NCBI GenBank assembly: GCA_029939635.1
Contig: JAOZSN010000006.1
Span: 30,541 to 36,967 of the forward strand
DNA length: 6,427 nt
Origin: Deltaproteobacteria bacterium
GTDB taxonomy: Bacteria; Desulfobacterota; Desulfobulbia; Desulfobulbales; SURF-16
Direction of reading: 5' to 3'
Positions 1 through 6,039 of this stretch are shown piece by piece (position 1 is the first letter of the stretch; every line of letters starts with the position of its first letter). Under the pieces are notes generated by a model. That model worked only from the letters and a program-made list of their open reading frames with translations. It was not told the origin of the DNA and ran no database searches. A program made the translations under genes and the position numbers.

Positions 1-56
1 CGCACGATATAGAAGGTATTGTTGTTGAGGATTTGGGTGGACTTAGTTATGTTTAA
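1..56 (+). CDS. C-terminal end of an unidentified gene (partial)
   Basis: Reading from position 3, one frame stays open for 17 codons to a TAA at 54-56 and encodes a tail ending in Asp-Leu-Gly-Gly-Leu-Ser-Tyr-Val. The other two forward frames close within the first 27 bases, so this is the only forward frame that can be the end of a gene entering from the left. The tail is too short to assign to a family. It would converge on the reverse-strand remnant at 99-257. The call rests on frame openness alone. Confidence 0.4.
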   Translation, partial: HDIEGIVVEDLGGLSYV

Positions 57-98
57 GTTTTTTTATTTTTTTTTTAAAAAGTTCAATTTTTTTATTTA
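57..98. other. AT-rich tract between convergent gene ends
   Basis: This stretch is nearly all A and T, with runs of 7 T (58-64), 10 T (66-75) and 5 A (76-80), and 7 T at 87-93. Another run of 8 T (104-111) lies inside the end of the reverse-strand remnant. It lies between two convergent reading frames, where transcripts normally end. I find no GC-rich stem: only a weak A5/T5 pairing around 76-92 and short TTCAA/TTGAA arms. A poor or bidirectional terminator is possible but not shown. Confidence 0.35.
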
Positions 99-257
99 TT
101 ATGTTTTTTTTGTTGAATTGTAGGCATTTAAAACTAATCTTTCTTGTACAGTAAAGTCATCATCCTTACCATATTTTTCCAGGGTACGAATTTCTGTTAC
201 ATCATGGGGAAGAACAAGGCCAACTGCTTCTTCCACAGGAACGGTTTTTGATGCCAT
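99..257 (-). pseudogene. Remnant of a MoeA-like molybdopterin-binding protein (N-terminus only)
   Basis: A 52-codon reverse-strand frame runs from ATG at 257 to TAA at 99, preceded by a weak AAAGAG ribosome binding site. Residues 4-23, with Val-Pro-Val-Glu-Glu-Ala-Val-Gly, then Leu-Pro-His-Asp-Val-Thr-Glu-Ile, match the typical start of molybdopterin-binding MoeA/MogA-type proteins. Those proteins are hundreds of residues long and continue with Val-Pro-Gly and a Lys-Gly-rich segment. Here the similarity stops after residue 23. The expected Val-Pro can be read one base out of frame just after that point (GTACCC on the reverse strand), which suggests a frameshift followed by decay or deletion. 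A real short protein is the alternative. The family match is from memory of the conserved motif, not from a search. Confidence 0.5.
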
Positions 258-350
258 ATTATTACGCTCTTTTTTTGATTGGTGAATTAATGTTTGGTAT
301 AACGCAGATCAAAAATAGCACAGCAGCCACGCCTAGGCAACCCTACCATG

Positions 351-378
351 TTGACAATAGTTGAATATCTACTAAAAT
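351..378 (+). promoter_or_regulatory. Sigma70-type promoter for the symporter operon
   Basis: A perfect -35 box TTGACA (351-356) is followed after 16 bp by TAAAAT (373-378), a 5/6 match to the -10 consensus. Transcription would begin near 385 and give a leader of about 69 nt before the ATG at 454. This is the best promoter match in the 196-bp divergent spacer between the reverse-strand remnant (start 257) and the symporter. An 8-bp palindrome, GCCTAGGC (331-338), lies 12 bp upstream of the -35 box; it could be a small operator half-site or chance. I found no convincing promoter for the reverse-strand frame. Confidence 0.6.
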
Positions 379-453
379 AATATCTTCTTTAATCCAGGTT
401 CTCATTACCGTTTTTTCCTTCCCTAACTTCATTATTTCTTTATCTTCAAAATT

Positions 454-2010
454 ATGCATACTTCACGTAGCAATTGGCAGTCAAATCTTGGTTTTCTCCT
501 CGCAGCTATCGGTTCAGCCATTGGTCTTGGTAATGTTTGGCGGTTTAGTTACATGGCCCACCAGCATGGTGGTGGGGCGTTTCTCATTCCCTATCTGGTA
601 GCGTTAGTGGTGGCAGGTCTGCCTATTATGCTGTTGGAATATGGTCTGGGACATAAGGAAAAGGGCTCATCCCCTTTAAGCTTTCATCGCATTGGCCCTG
701 GTTTTGAGGGGCTTGGTTGGTGGATGCCTGTGGTGGCTATGTTTGGCATCATGCTCTACTATTCAGTGGTCATTGGCTGGTGTCTTAACTATCTTGTTTT
801 TGCCTTTACCCATGCCTGGGGTGATGATCCGCAAAAGTTTTTCTTTGGTAATTTTTTGCAATTATCTGATTCTGCTGCCCATCTTGGTGGGTTTAGACCA
901 CCAATTCTCATTTCTACCGCTATTGTCTGGCTGGTTTGCTGGGTTATCTGCTTTCGTGGTATCAGTCACGGTATTGAAAAGGTAAGCAAAATATTCATGC
1001 CTTCGCTTTTTATTCTGACCTTGATCATGGTGGGCTGGACGTTGACCTTGGATGGGGCCAGTGAAGCTATTTGGCACCATTACCTCTCTGCCGACTGGAC
1101 AAAAATAAATTTTTTTAACAGCGATCCTGTGCTCCGTACCCAGGCCATTAAGGTGTGGGTGGCGGCCTTTGGACAGATTTTCTTCACCCTGTCCCTTGGT
1201 TTTGGTATTATGATTACCTACTCGAGCTATCTCCCTGACAAATCGAACATATCAACCAATGCCTTGATTACCTGTGTGGTCAACTGTCTCTACTCCCTTG
1301 TCGCTGGACTGGCTGTCTTTGGTATCGTTGGTTTTATGGCTAAAAGCCAAGGGGTTGCCTTTGCCGAGGCCATTAAGGGTGGGCCGCAACTGGCCTTTGT
1401 CGTCTATCCAAAGGCTATTTCACTTTTGCCGCAATTTTCCACCCTTTTTGGCATCATGTTTTTCCTCATTTTGGTCTTGGCTGGGCTTACCTCTGGCGTC
1501 TCTCTTATTGAGGCCTTTACCTGCTCTTTAATGGATAAATTTGCCTGGAAACGTACGAAAGTAATAACGATAGTCTGTAGCGCTGGTTTTATTGGCAGTC
1601 TTATTTTTACCACCAATGGTGGTTTGTATGTTCTAGATATTGCCGATCATTTCATTACAAATTATGGCCTTATTTTGGGTGGTTTACTAGAGTGCCTTGT
1701 TGTTGGCTGGGTGTTGAAGGCAACCGTTTTACGTCGCCATTTTGCTAAAAGTGGCAGTCCTTTACCCGTGATATGGGATTTTTGTATTAAATATACAACA
1801 CCCCTGATTTTGGTCTTGCTCCTTTATTTTGCTGCAACTGTTGACCTTCATGAAAATTATGAGGGATATAGTACGGCACAACTTATCTGGTATGGTGGGG
1901 GAATCATGTTTTTTTGTTTTACCATTGCCATTGTTCTGACCATTTTACCATGGCGTCAAAAGGGGTTGCTTACTCACCATCACCCTACAGAAGATGACTT
2001 ATTAACATGA
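454..2010 (+). CDS. Sodium:neurotransmitter symporter family (SNF/NSS) transporter
   Basis: This is a 518-aa inner-membrane Na+-coupled symporter of the LeuT/MhsT/Tyt1 family; substrates there are mostly amino acids or related amines, but the substrate here is unknown. About 12 membrane segments are visible. TM1 (12-31) carries Gly-Ser-Ala-Ile-Gly-Leu-Gly-Asn, with Ala22 and Asn27 at LeuT numbering. Residues 39-47 (GGGAFLIPY) form the TM2 signature. TM3 has Tyr102-Tyr103, TM6 (241-251) has QIFFTLSLGFG, essentially as in LeuT, and TM8 has Thr346-Ser347 of the Na2 site. Asn277 and Ser281 in TM7 suggest a chloride site (see findings). Ser32 replaces the usual Pro of the RFPY motif. ATG 454 is the first possible start after an in-frame stop at 424-426, but no Shine-Dalgarno precedes it; the leader is pyrimidine-rich. 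It is first in an operon and overlaps the next gene by 4 bp. The family is near certain. Confidence 0.95.
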   Translation: MHTSRSNWQSNLGFLLAAIGSAIGLGNVWRFSYMAHQHGGGAFLIPYLVALVVAGLPIMLLEYGLGHKEKGSSPLSFHRIGPGFEGLGWWMPVVAMFGIMLYYSVVIGWCLNYLVFAFTHAWGDDPQKFFFGNFLQLSDSAAHLGGFRPPILISTAIVWLVCWVICFRGISHGIEKVSKIFMPSLFILTLIMVGWTLTLDGASEAIWHHYLSADWTKINFFNSDPVLRTQAIKVWVAAFGQIFFTLSLGFGIMITYSSYLPDKSNISTNALITCVVNCLYSLVAGLAVFGIVGFMAKSQGVAFAEAIKGGPQLAFVVYPKAISLLPQFSTLFGIMFFLILVLAGLTSGVSLIEAFTCSLMDKFAWKRTKVITIVCSAGFIGSLIFTTNGGLYVLDIADHFITNYGLILGGLLECLVVGWVLKATVLRRHFAKSGSPLPVIWDFCIKYTTPLILVLLLYFAATVDLHENYEGYSTAQLIWYGGGIMFFCFTIAIVLTILPWRQKGLLTHHHPTEDDLLT

Positions 2011-2540
2011 CAGAAATAACAGCCTCTAAAGAGGATTTTAAACAGCTGCAGTCGGCCCAAGGCCATATTGCCGAAAGGCTCACCACTTTTTTTAACAGTG
2101 AGGATTTTCACCATTACAAGTTTGTGCTCAACGAATTTGATATTTTCACCCTTTTTCTGACCTCGGCAGCCTGGCTCCGTGTGGGGCAGGGTGATGAAAA
2201 ATACCATGCTGCTCTGATTGAATTCCATAAGGCCCATTTGGTAGCAATGGTTGATCGTATCATTGCCGCTCAGGTGGATGAGGTTGATGACGACAAAGCT
2301 GATACATTAATGGATATGGTACAGAACATTGCTGAGACTAGATTGCGTGAATATTTTTCCCTTATGCAAAAATCAACCAATAAGGATGCCCATCTTTTCT
2401 TTACTGAATTGACCGATAGTTTTTTGGAAAAATTTATTAACTATGATGATCCGCAGCTCCTCACCCTTGTGGTGGCCCTGGTAACCGAGTTGTTTCATGA
2501 GACCCTTGCCCTCTTTAAGCATGAGGGATCACCACAATAA
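2007..2540 (+). CDS. Unrecognised helical 177-aa protein between symporter and lpxB
   Basis: I do not recognise this protein. It is probably soluble and cytoplasmic: there is no signal peptide and no convincing membrane segment. The most hydrophobic stretch (151-160) is short and bounded by charges. The composition suggests an all-helical fold with amphipathic segments at about 8-30, 62-90, 98-122 and 128-172, broken by an acidic patch (Asp-Glu-Val-Asp-Asp-Asp, 91-96). His and Phe are frequent, but there is no Cys or clear metal motif. The start ATG overlaps the symporter stop (ATGA, 2007-2010) and the stop shares one base with the lpxB start (TAATG). Only a weak AGAAGA lies upstream (1989-1994), so translation probably depends on coupling. 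Codon use resembles its neighbours. The position suggests co-expression with both genes but does not reveal a function. Confidence 0.85.
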   Translation: MTEITASKEDFKQLQSAQGHIAERLTTFFNSEDFHHYKFVLNEFDIFTLFLTSAAWLRVGQGDEKYHAALIEFHKAHLVAMVDRIIAAQVDEVDDDKADTLMDMVQNIAETRLREYFSLMQKSTNKDAHLFFTELTDSFLEKFINYDDPQLLTLVVALVTELFHETLALFKHEGSPQ

Positions 2541-3700
2541 TGACTCTGCCATCTAGAGATAAGCCTATTGAAATGATGATTGTCGCGGGTGAGGCCTCTG
2601 GCGAAATGTATGGTGCCCGCTTGGCCGAAGCATTGCAACAGAGGGTGGCTGATATTCATCTTTGTGGTATGGGTGGCCCTGATATGGCCCAGGCCGGGGT
2701 TGAAATCCTTGTTGATACTGCCAGTATGGCTATCATGGGCCTGGTGGAGGTTCTGGGTCATCTTTCAACAATTTTTGCAGCCAGAAAAACCCTGGTTAGC
2801 AGATTAAAACAGCATCCCCCGCAGTTGCTTATTCTTATCGATTACGCTGAGTTTAATCTGCTCATGGCCAAACAGGCAAAGAAACTCGGCATTCCTGTCC
2901 TTTTTTATATCAGTCCTAAGGTGTGGGTCTGGCGTACTGGTCGGGTAAAAAAGATACAAAGGCTGGTGGATACCATGGCGGTTATCCTGCCCTTTGAGCA
3001 GAAATTTTATCAACAATGGGGCATGGAGGTCGATTATGTTGGTCACCCCCTGGTTGAGATGGTGCAGAGTCGTCTTGAACCAGTTGCCTTTTTTGAGAAA
3101 CATGACCTTTCACCCCAGGGGCGAGTGATTGGTATCTTGCCTGGCAGTCGCAAGAAGGAAATCTCCACCATGCTGCCAATCTTTTTAGAGGCTGCCGCCC
3201 GTCTAACTGAAAAACATCAAGATATAACCTTTCTTTTGCCCCTTGCACCGACCTTAACCATGGCGGATCTTGAAGAAAACGGCTTAAACGACTATGGGGT
3301 CGAAATTGCTGTTATCCCCAGTGCAGAACGGTATGAACTTATGGCTGCCTGTGATCTTGTCATGGCTGCTTCTGGCACCGTGACCTTAGAACTGGCTCTT
3401 TTGCAGATTCCCATGATTGTATCGTATAAGTTGGCCCCTTTAACGTATCATCTAGGCCACCATCTTATTAAGGTCAAATATGCCTCGTTGGTTAATCTTA
3501 TTGCTGAGCATGAGGTTGTGCCAGAGCTTTTACAGTACGATGCTACAGCTAAAAATGTGGCTGCTGCCCTTGATACTTTGTGGCCTGGTGGTGAGGCTCA
3601 TCAGCGTATGATAGCTGAACTTGGCAAGATTAAAGAAAGTTTAGGAGATGGGGGATGCGCTGACAAAGTGGCAGAACTTGCCTTGCATACAATGAATTAA
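2540..3700 (+). CDS. lpxB: Lipid-A-disaccharide synthase LpxB
   Basis: LpxB (GT19 glycosyltransferase, EC 2.4.1.182) joins UDP-2,3-diacylglucosamine and lipid X to make the lipid A disaccharide on the cytoplasmic face of the inner membrane. The 386-aa length is normal for the family. In order: VAGEASGE near the N-terminus (15-22); IDYAEFN (100-106), where Asp101 aligns with the Asp of the usual ID-x-P-D-F-N motif; SPKVWVWR (125-132); PFE (151-153); GHP (168-170); the nucleotide-binding LPGSRKKE (200-207); ASGTVTLE (277-284); SYKLAPLTY (295-303); and VPELLQ (327-332). Two usually conserved Asp are Glu here (GEASGD to GEASGE, PDFN to AEFN), which are conservative changes. The ATG shares its A with the upstream stop; GAGGG at 2523-2527 is a usable but distant ribosome binding site. 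No lpxA, lpxD or fabZ is adjacent in this window, unlike the classic cluster. Identification is very secure. Confidence 0.97.
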   Translation: MTLPSRDKPIEMMIVAGEASGEMYGARLAEALQQRVADIHLCGMGGPDMAQAGVEILVDTASMAIMGLVEVLGHLSTIFAARKTLVSRLKQHPPQLLILIDYAEFNLLMAKQAKKLGIPVLFYISPKVWVWRTGRVKKIQRLVDTMAVILPFEQKFYQQWGMEVDYVGHPLVEMVQSRLEPVAFFEKHDLSPQGRVIGILPGSRKKEISTMLPIFLEAAARLTEKHQDITFLLPLAPTLTMADLEENGLNDYGVEIAVIPSAERYELMAACDLVMAASGTVTLELALLQIPMIVSYKLAPLTYHLGHHLIKVKYASLVNLIAEHEVVPELLQYDATAKNVAAALDTLWPGGEAHQRMIAELGKIKESLGDGGCADKVAELALHTMN

Positions 3701-3764
3701 TTTTTAATGCTCAACTCCCACAATGAACTCAATTTTGTAGCCCTATGCCCAGAAATCCATTTTG

Positions 3765-3823
3765 GCGGAATATCTTTTCCGCGGACATGGAAGTTGTTTC
3801 CTAGGTGTTCCATTCATGCGGAA
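3765..3823 (+). other. Overlapping inverted repeats downstream of lpxB
   Basis: In the 178-bp spacer (3701-3878), GCGGAA (3765-3770) pairs with TTCCGC (3777-3782) across a 6-nt loop. The same TTCCGC arm, as part of TTCCGCGGACATGGAA (3777-3792), can instead pair with TTCCATTCATGCGGAA (3808-3823), matching at 12 of 16 positions. The two hairpins exclude each other. Neither is followed by a T run, so they do not look like ordinary terminators. Outer arms ACAATGA (3720-3726) and TCATTGT (3838-3844) also match. This could be an mRNA 3' end structure for lpxB, a protein-binding site or a short repeat remnant. Confidence 0.4.
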
Positions 3824-3840
3824 TTTAAACGTGCTGCTCA

Positions 3841-3869
3841 TTGTACCTATCTCTGGCTTGGTATATAAG
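3841..3869 (+). promoter_or_regulatory. Candidate promoter for the TPR membrane protein
   Basis: TTGTAC (3841-3846) is spaced 17 bp from TATAAG (3864-3869). An overlapping extended -10 reading, TG-G-TATATA (3859-3867), sits 15 bp from the same -35. Transcription would start near 3875 and give a leader of about 50 nt before the ATG at 3927. Both boxes are imperfect. The absence of a clear terminator after lpxB means read-through from the upstream operon is also possible. Confidence 0.4.
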
Positions 3870-3916
3870 TCTAGATAATTGATTAGTTGGTTTGGTCATT
3901 ATTTCACTATGCCTCC

Positions 3917-3921
3917 GGAGG
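3917..3921 (+). promoter_or_regulatory. Strong Shine-Dalgarno that fixes the TPR gene start
   Basis: GGAGG lies 5 nt upstream of the ATG at 3927. The longer frame could begin at TTG 3879 or ATG 3909, but neither has a purine-rich site in front, and the 16 extra residues are not needed for any domain. The ATG at 3927 is therefore preferred. Confidence 0.8.
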
Positions 3922-3926
3922 CTCCC

Positions 3927-5711
3927 ATGTCTGATCACCACCTGCACCATCTGATGAACCTAATCCAAAGCGGCCAGATTTATGGCAGTTTTGCTTATAT
4001 GAAATCATTGCCCTTAGATATTGCCATCCCCAATAGACAAAAGCTTTTTGCTGAATTGGAGGAAAAGGTTTTGCGTGCTAAAACCTTGGTCAGGGAGGTT
4101 AATAGCCATCTTGAAAAATGCGATTATCCTCGTGCTCTTACCTATCTTATCACAGCCCAAAAAATGGTCGCAGACTATCCTAATATTCAAACCGATATTG
4201 ATTTTATTGATAGTACCATGCGTGATTTAGACAATAATCTTTTGGCAGCAGAAAAAGCAGCTAGCCAGGGTGATGAATATGCCGTTCAAGCTTTATTGCT
4301 TGAGGTGGCCAAGGTTGACCGCTTGAATGAGGCCATACCCCTTATTCAAGAAAAATTAGACAAATCTCTCAAAAACAAAAGGGTTAAAAAAATAGCCTTT
4401 GCGTCCCTTGCTGCTTTGATACCCCTGTTTTATCTAACTTTTGAAATTTATTCCTTCAGTAAGGCCAATACCCAGTACTCTCATGCCACTGAATCAGTCT
4501 GCAAACACGATTATCAAAATTCTCACCTGCTCATGGTAAAGGCATTAGATAGCCTCAAGCAGGTTCGAATTCTTAACCAGCAGGGAAAAGAAAAGTTACT
4601 GATATGTATTAATGATATGCAGACCTCCACCACCTTCAAACAAGGTATTGCTGGTAAGGTTCTTCATGATGGTGTTTATATCCCTAAGAAAATCCATACT
4701 CAGAAACTGGAAATTGCTGAGCTGGAAAAACTGGCTCAGGCCCAGGCCCTCCAGCAGGATCATTCTGCCTGTGTGGCAACCTATAAAAAGGCCCTAGATA
4801 TTGCCTTGCATGCCCCAGATGTGCATAACGCAACTATTGTAAGCTTAAAAGAGCATATTTCTCATTATGAGTCGCGTATTAATAGCCAACAACAGCAGGA
4901 GTTTCGTAGCCAATTTCTAGCCCTGATGGACAAGGGTGACAGGCTGATGGAGGAGGGTAAATGGCTTGAGGCCAAGGAGCAGTATGACCAAAACCTGATT
5001 TTTGCCGAAGAAAAAGTGCTGATTAATTTGACTAGTCTACGTGACTCCATTGTTCAGGCTCAAGGCATAGCCAACGTACAGATCATCCTTGATGAGGCAC
5101 AGCTACTTGAGGCAAACCAGCAGACAGTAAAGGCCATAGCCCGGTATGAGTTGGCCATGGCCTTGGCTGCAGAATCTGACTTGCAGAATCACCCTTTCCT
5201 GGCTGATTCTCGTTCCCATCTCGCCTCCTTGCAAGATCAGCAAATCAGTGATCGTTTTGTTAATCTCGAAAATGAGGCTGACCGCTTTTTTGCCCGTAAG
5301 ATGTATGAGTCTGCCCAGCTAAAATATGAACAAGGATTGCAGTTGTTGACTCAGCAGGAGGATACCGATCAGCAACGAAGCGATATCTCTCGTCTGAACA
5401 AGAAGGTAAAACATGCGGCTCGACTTACCTTGGTGGCAAATAAGCAGCAGGTCGTGCTTGCCCAATATAAAGGTATTTTGCTGGATAATTTTAATCTATC
5501 ACCCAACACCTATTTCCATAAACCACAGATCACCCTGGTCTCAGATAAGGGAAGTTATTTCATCTTTAAAATTTCTGCCTTGGGTTCACGTTCTAAGGCC
5601 TCTGCTCGTCGTGGTACTAAGTATGAGGTAGAGTATAAATATTCTTTGGGAAACGATACTCTGGCCATTAACCTTAGCCCTGCTGGTCATACACGAAATC
5701 ATCGTAGTTAA
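3927..5711 (+). CDS. Single-pass membrane protein with TPR-like repeats
   Basis: This 594-aa protein has one membrane segment, about residues 156-177. It is preceded by a basic cluster (Lys-Asn-Lys-Arg-Val-Lys-Lys, 149-155), so the N-terminal ~150 residues should be cytoplasmic and the C-terminal ~415 periplasmic. TPR-like helix pairs are visible in the cytoplasmic part (about 55-86, 105-137) and the outer part (about 180-212, 269-298, 330-362, 381-417, 444-477). The clearest is 330-362, with the Gly-x-Trp-x-x-Ala-x-x-x-Tyr pattern. A final beta-rich region (about 500-582) with alternating hydrophobic residues matches nothing I know. TPRs bind partner proteins, so a scaffold or assembly role is plausible, but no partner or enzyme motif is visible. 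It appears to be transcribed alone from its own promoter and to end at the terminator at 6040-6075, beyond an inserted hairpin element. The start is fixed by GGAGG at 3917-3921. No specific family is recognised. Confidence 0.88.
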   Translation: MSDHHLHHLMNLIQSGQIYGSFAYMKSLPLDIAIPNRQKLFAELEEKVLRAKTLVREVNSHLEKCDYPRALTYLITAQKMVADYPNIQTDIDFIDSTMRDLDNNLLAAEKAASQGDEYAVQALLLEVAKVDRLNEAIPLIQEKLDKSLKNKRVKKIAFASLAALIPLFYLTFEIYSFSKANTQYSHATESVCKHDYQNSHLLMVKALDSLKQVRILNQQGKEKLLICINDMQTSTTFKQGIAGKVLHDGVYIPKKIHTQKLEIAELEKLAQAQALQQDHSACVATYKKALDIALHAPDVHNATIVSLKEHISHYESRINSQQQQEFRSQFLALMDKGDRLMEEGKWLEAKEQYDQNLIFAEEKVLINLTSLRDSIVQAQGIANVQIILDEAQLLEANQQTVKAIARYELAMALAAESDLQNHPFLADSRSHLASLQDQQISDRFVNLENEADRFFARKMYESAQLKYEQGLQLLTQQEDTDQQRSDISRLNKKVKHAARLTLVANKQQVVLAQYKGILLDNFNLSPNTYFHKPQITLVSDKGSYFIFKISALGSRSKASARRGTKYEVEYKYSLGNDTLAINLSPAGHTRNHRS

Positions 5712-5728
5712 TTTCTTTAGTACTGCCT

Positions 5729-6006
5729 CTCAAGGAAACTCAGCTAACGATGCTAGACTCCCGCGGGAGTGACGACAGAGTCATCACCGCTGGAACCTAC
5801 TGTCGCGTCAACTCTGAAATGACGCATTTCGCTTGCCCTTTTTCACGCCTGCAGCGTTACGACTTCAATCACGTAGCTTAGGCTATGCTCCTGAAGCCGT
5901 GCCTTGCAGGCATAAAAAATGCCGGCGCGATATTTTGCCATTTCAGCCTTGACGCGACACTAGGGTCTTCAAAGGTTTAAGATTCTGCCAGCTGAGTTTC
6001 TTTAAG
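5729..6006. mobile_element. MITE-like ~280-bp element forming one long imperfect hairpin
   Basis: The two halves of this non-coding stretch are complementary along most of their length. The ends 5729-5745 (CTCAAGGAAACTCAGCT) and 5990-6006 match at 15 of 17 positions. Next, 5796-5821 and 5939-5964 match at 23 of 26. Further in, GCCTGCA (5847-5853) pairs with 5905-5911 and CTTCA (5863-5867) with 5892-5896. The apex is TAGC (5874-5877) with GCTA (5882-5885) around a TTAG loop. The left arm is ~24 bp longer because it holds side palindromes at 5757-5787. There is no transposase or open frame of note. A 9-bp direct repeat, AATTTCTTT (5710-5718 and 6013-6021), flanks the element and could be a target duplication, though it is low in complexity. 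Its short length, terminal inverted repeats and lack of coding fit a MITE or large intergenic repeat. The structure is directly visible; mobility is inferred. Confidence 0.7.
5757..5787. repeat. Nested palindromes in the left arm of the hairpin element
   Basis: ACTCCCGCGGGAGT (5757-5770) is a perfect 14-bp palindrome. It overlaps GTGACGAC (5769-5776), which pairs with GTCATCAC (5780-5787) at 7 of 8 positions. The sequence resembles the common bacterial intergenic repeats of the type CCCGCGGGA-TGACG. It has no counterpart in the right arm, so it would bulge out as a side hairpin or may be a separate small repeat inserted in the element. Confidence 0.6.
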
Positions 6007-6039
6007 ATCCACAATTTCTTTTTTACATAGTTCCACGCA

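Noticed and set aside
692..1616. Open frames of 70-97 codons inside the symporter gene on both strands
   Set aside because: They overlap a clear family member in another frame, lack ribosome binding sites and encode no recognisable protein.
2495..3248. Reverse-strand open frames of 88-99 codons across lpxB
   Set aside because: They are shadows of the conserved lpxB coding sequence with no start signals.
3707..3868. 53-codon open frame from ATG 3707 to TAA 3868 in the spacer after lpxB
   Set aside because: It has no ribosome binding site and an atypical composition (four Cys, many Arg and Phe). It overlaps the hairpins and the candidate promoter, so it is probably chance.
3879..3926. Upstream TTG (3879) or ATG (3909) start for the TPR gene
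   Set aside because: Neither has a Shine-Dalgarno, while ATG 3927 has GGAGG at ideal spacing.
5729..6006. Reading the hairpin region as a CRISPR array or a simple terminator
   Set aside because: There are no regularly spaced direct repeats, and the structure is far longer than a terminator and lacks a T run; the real terminator is at 6040-6075.
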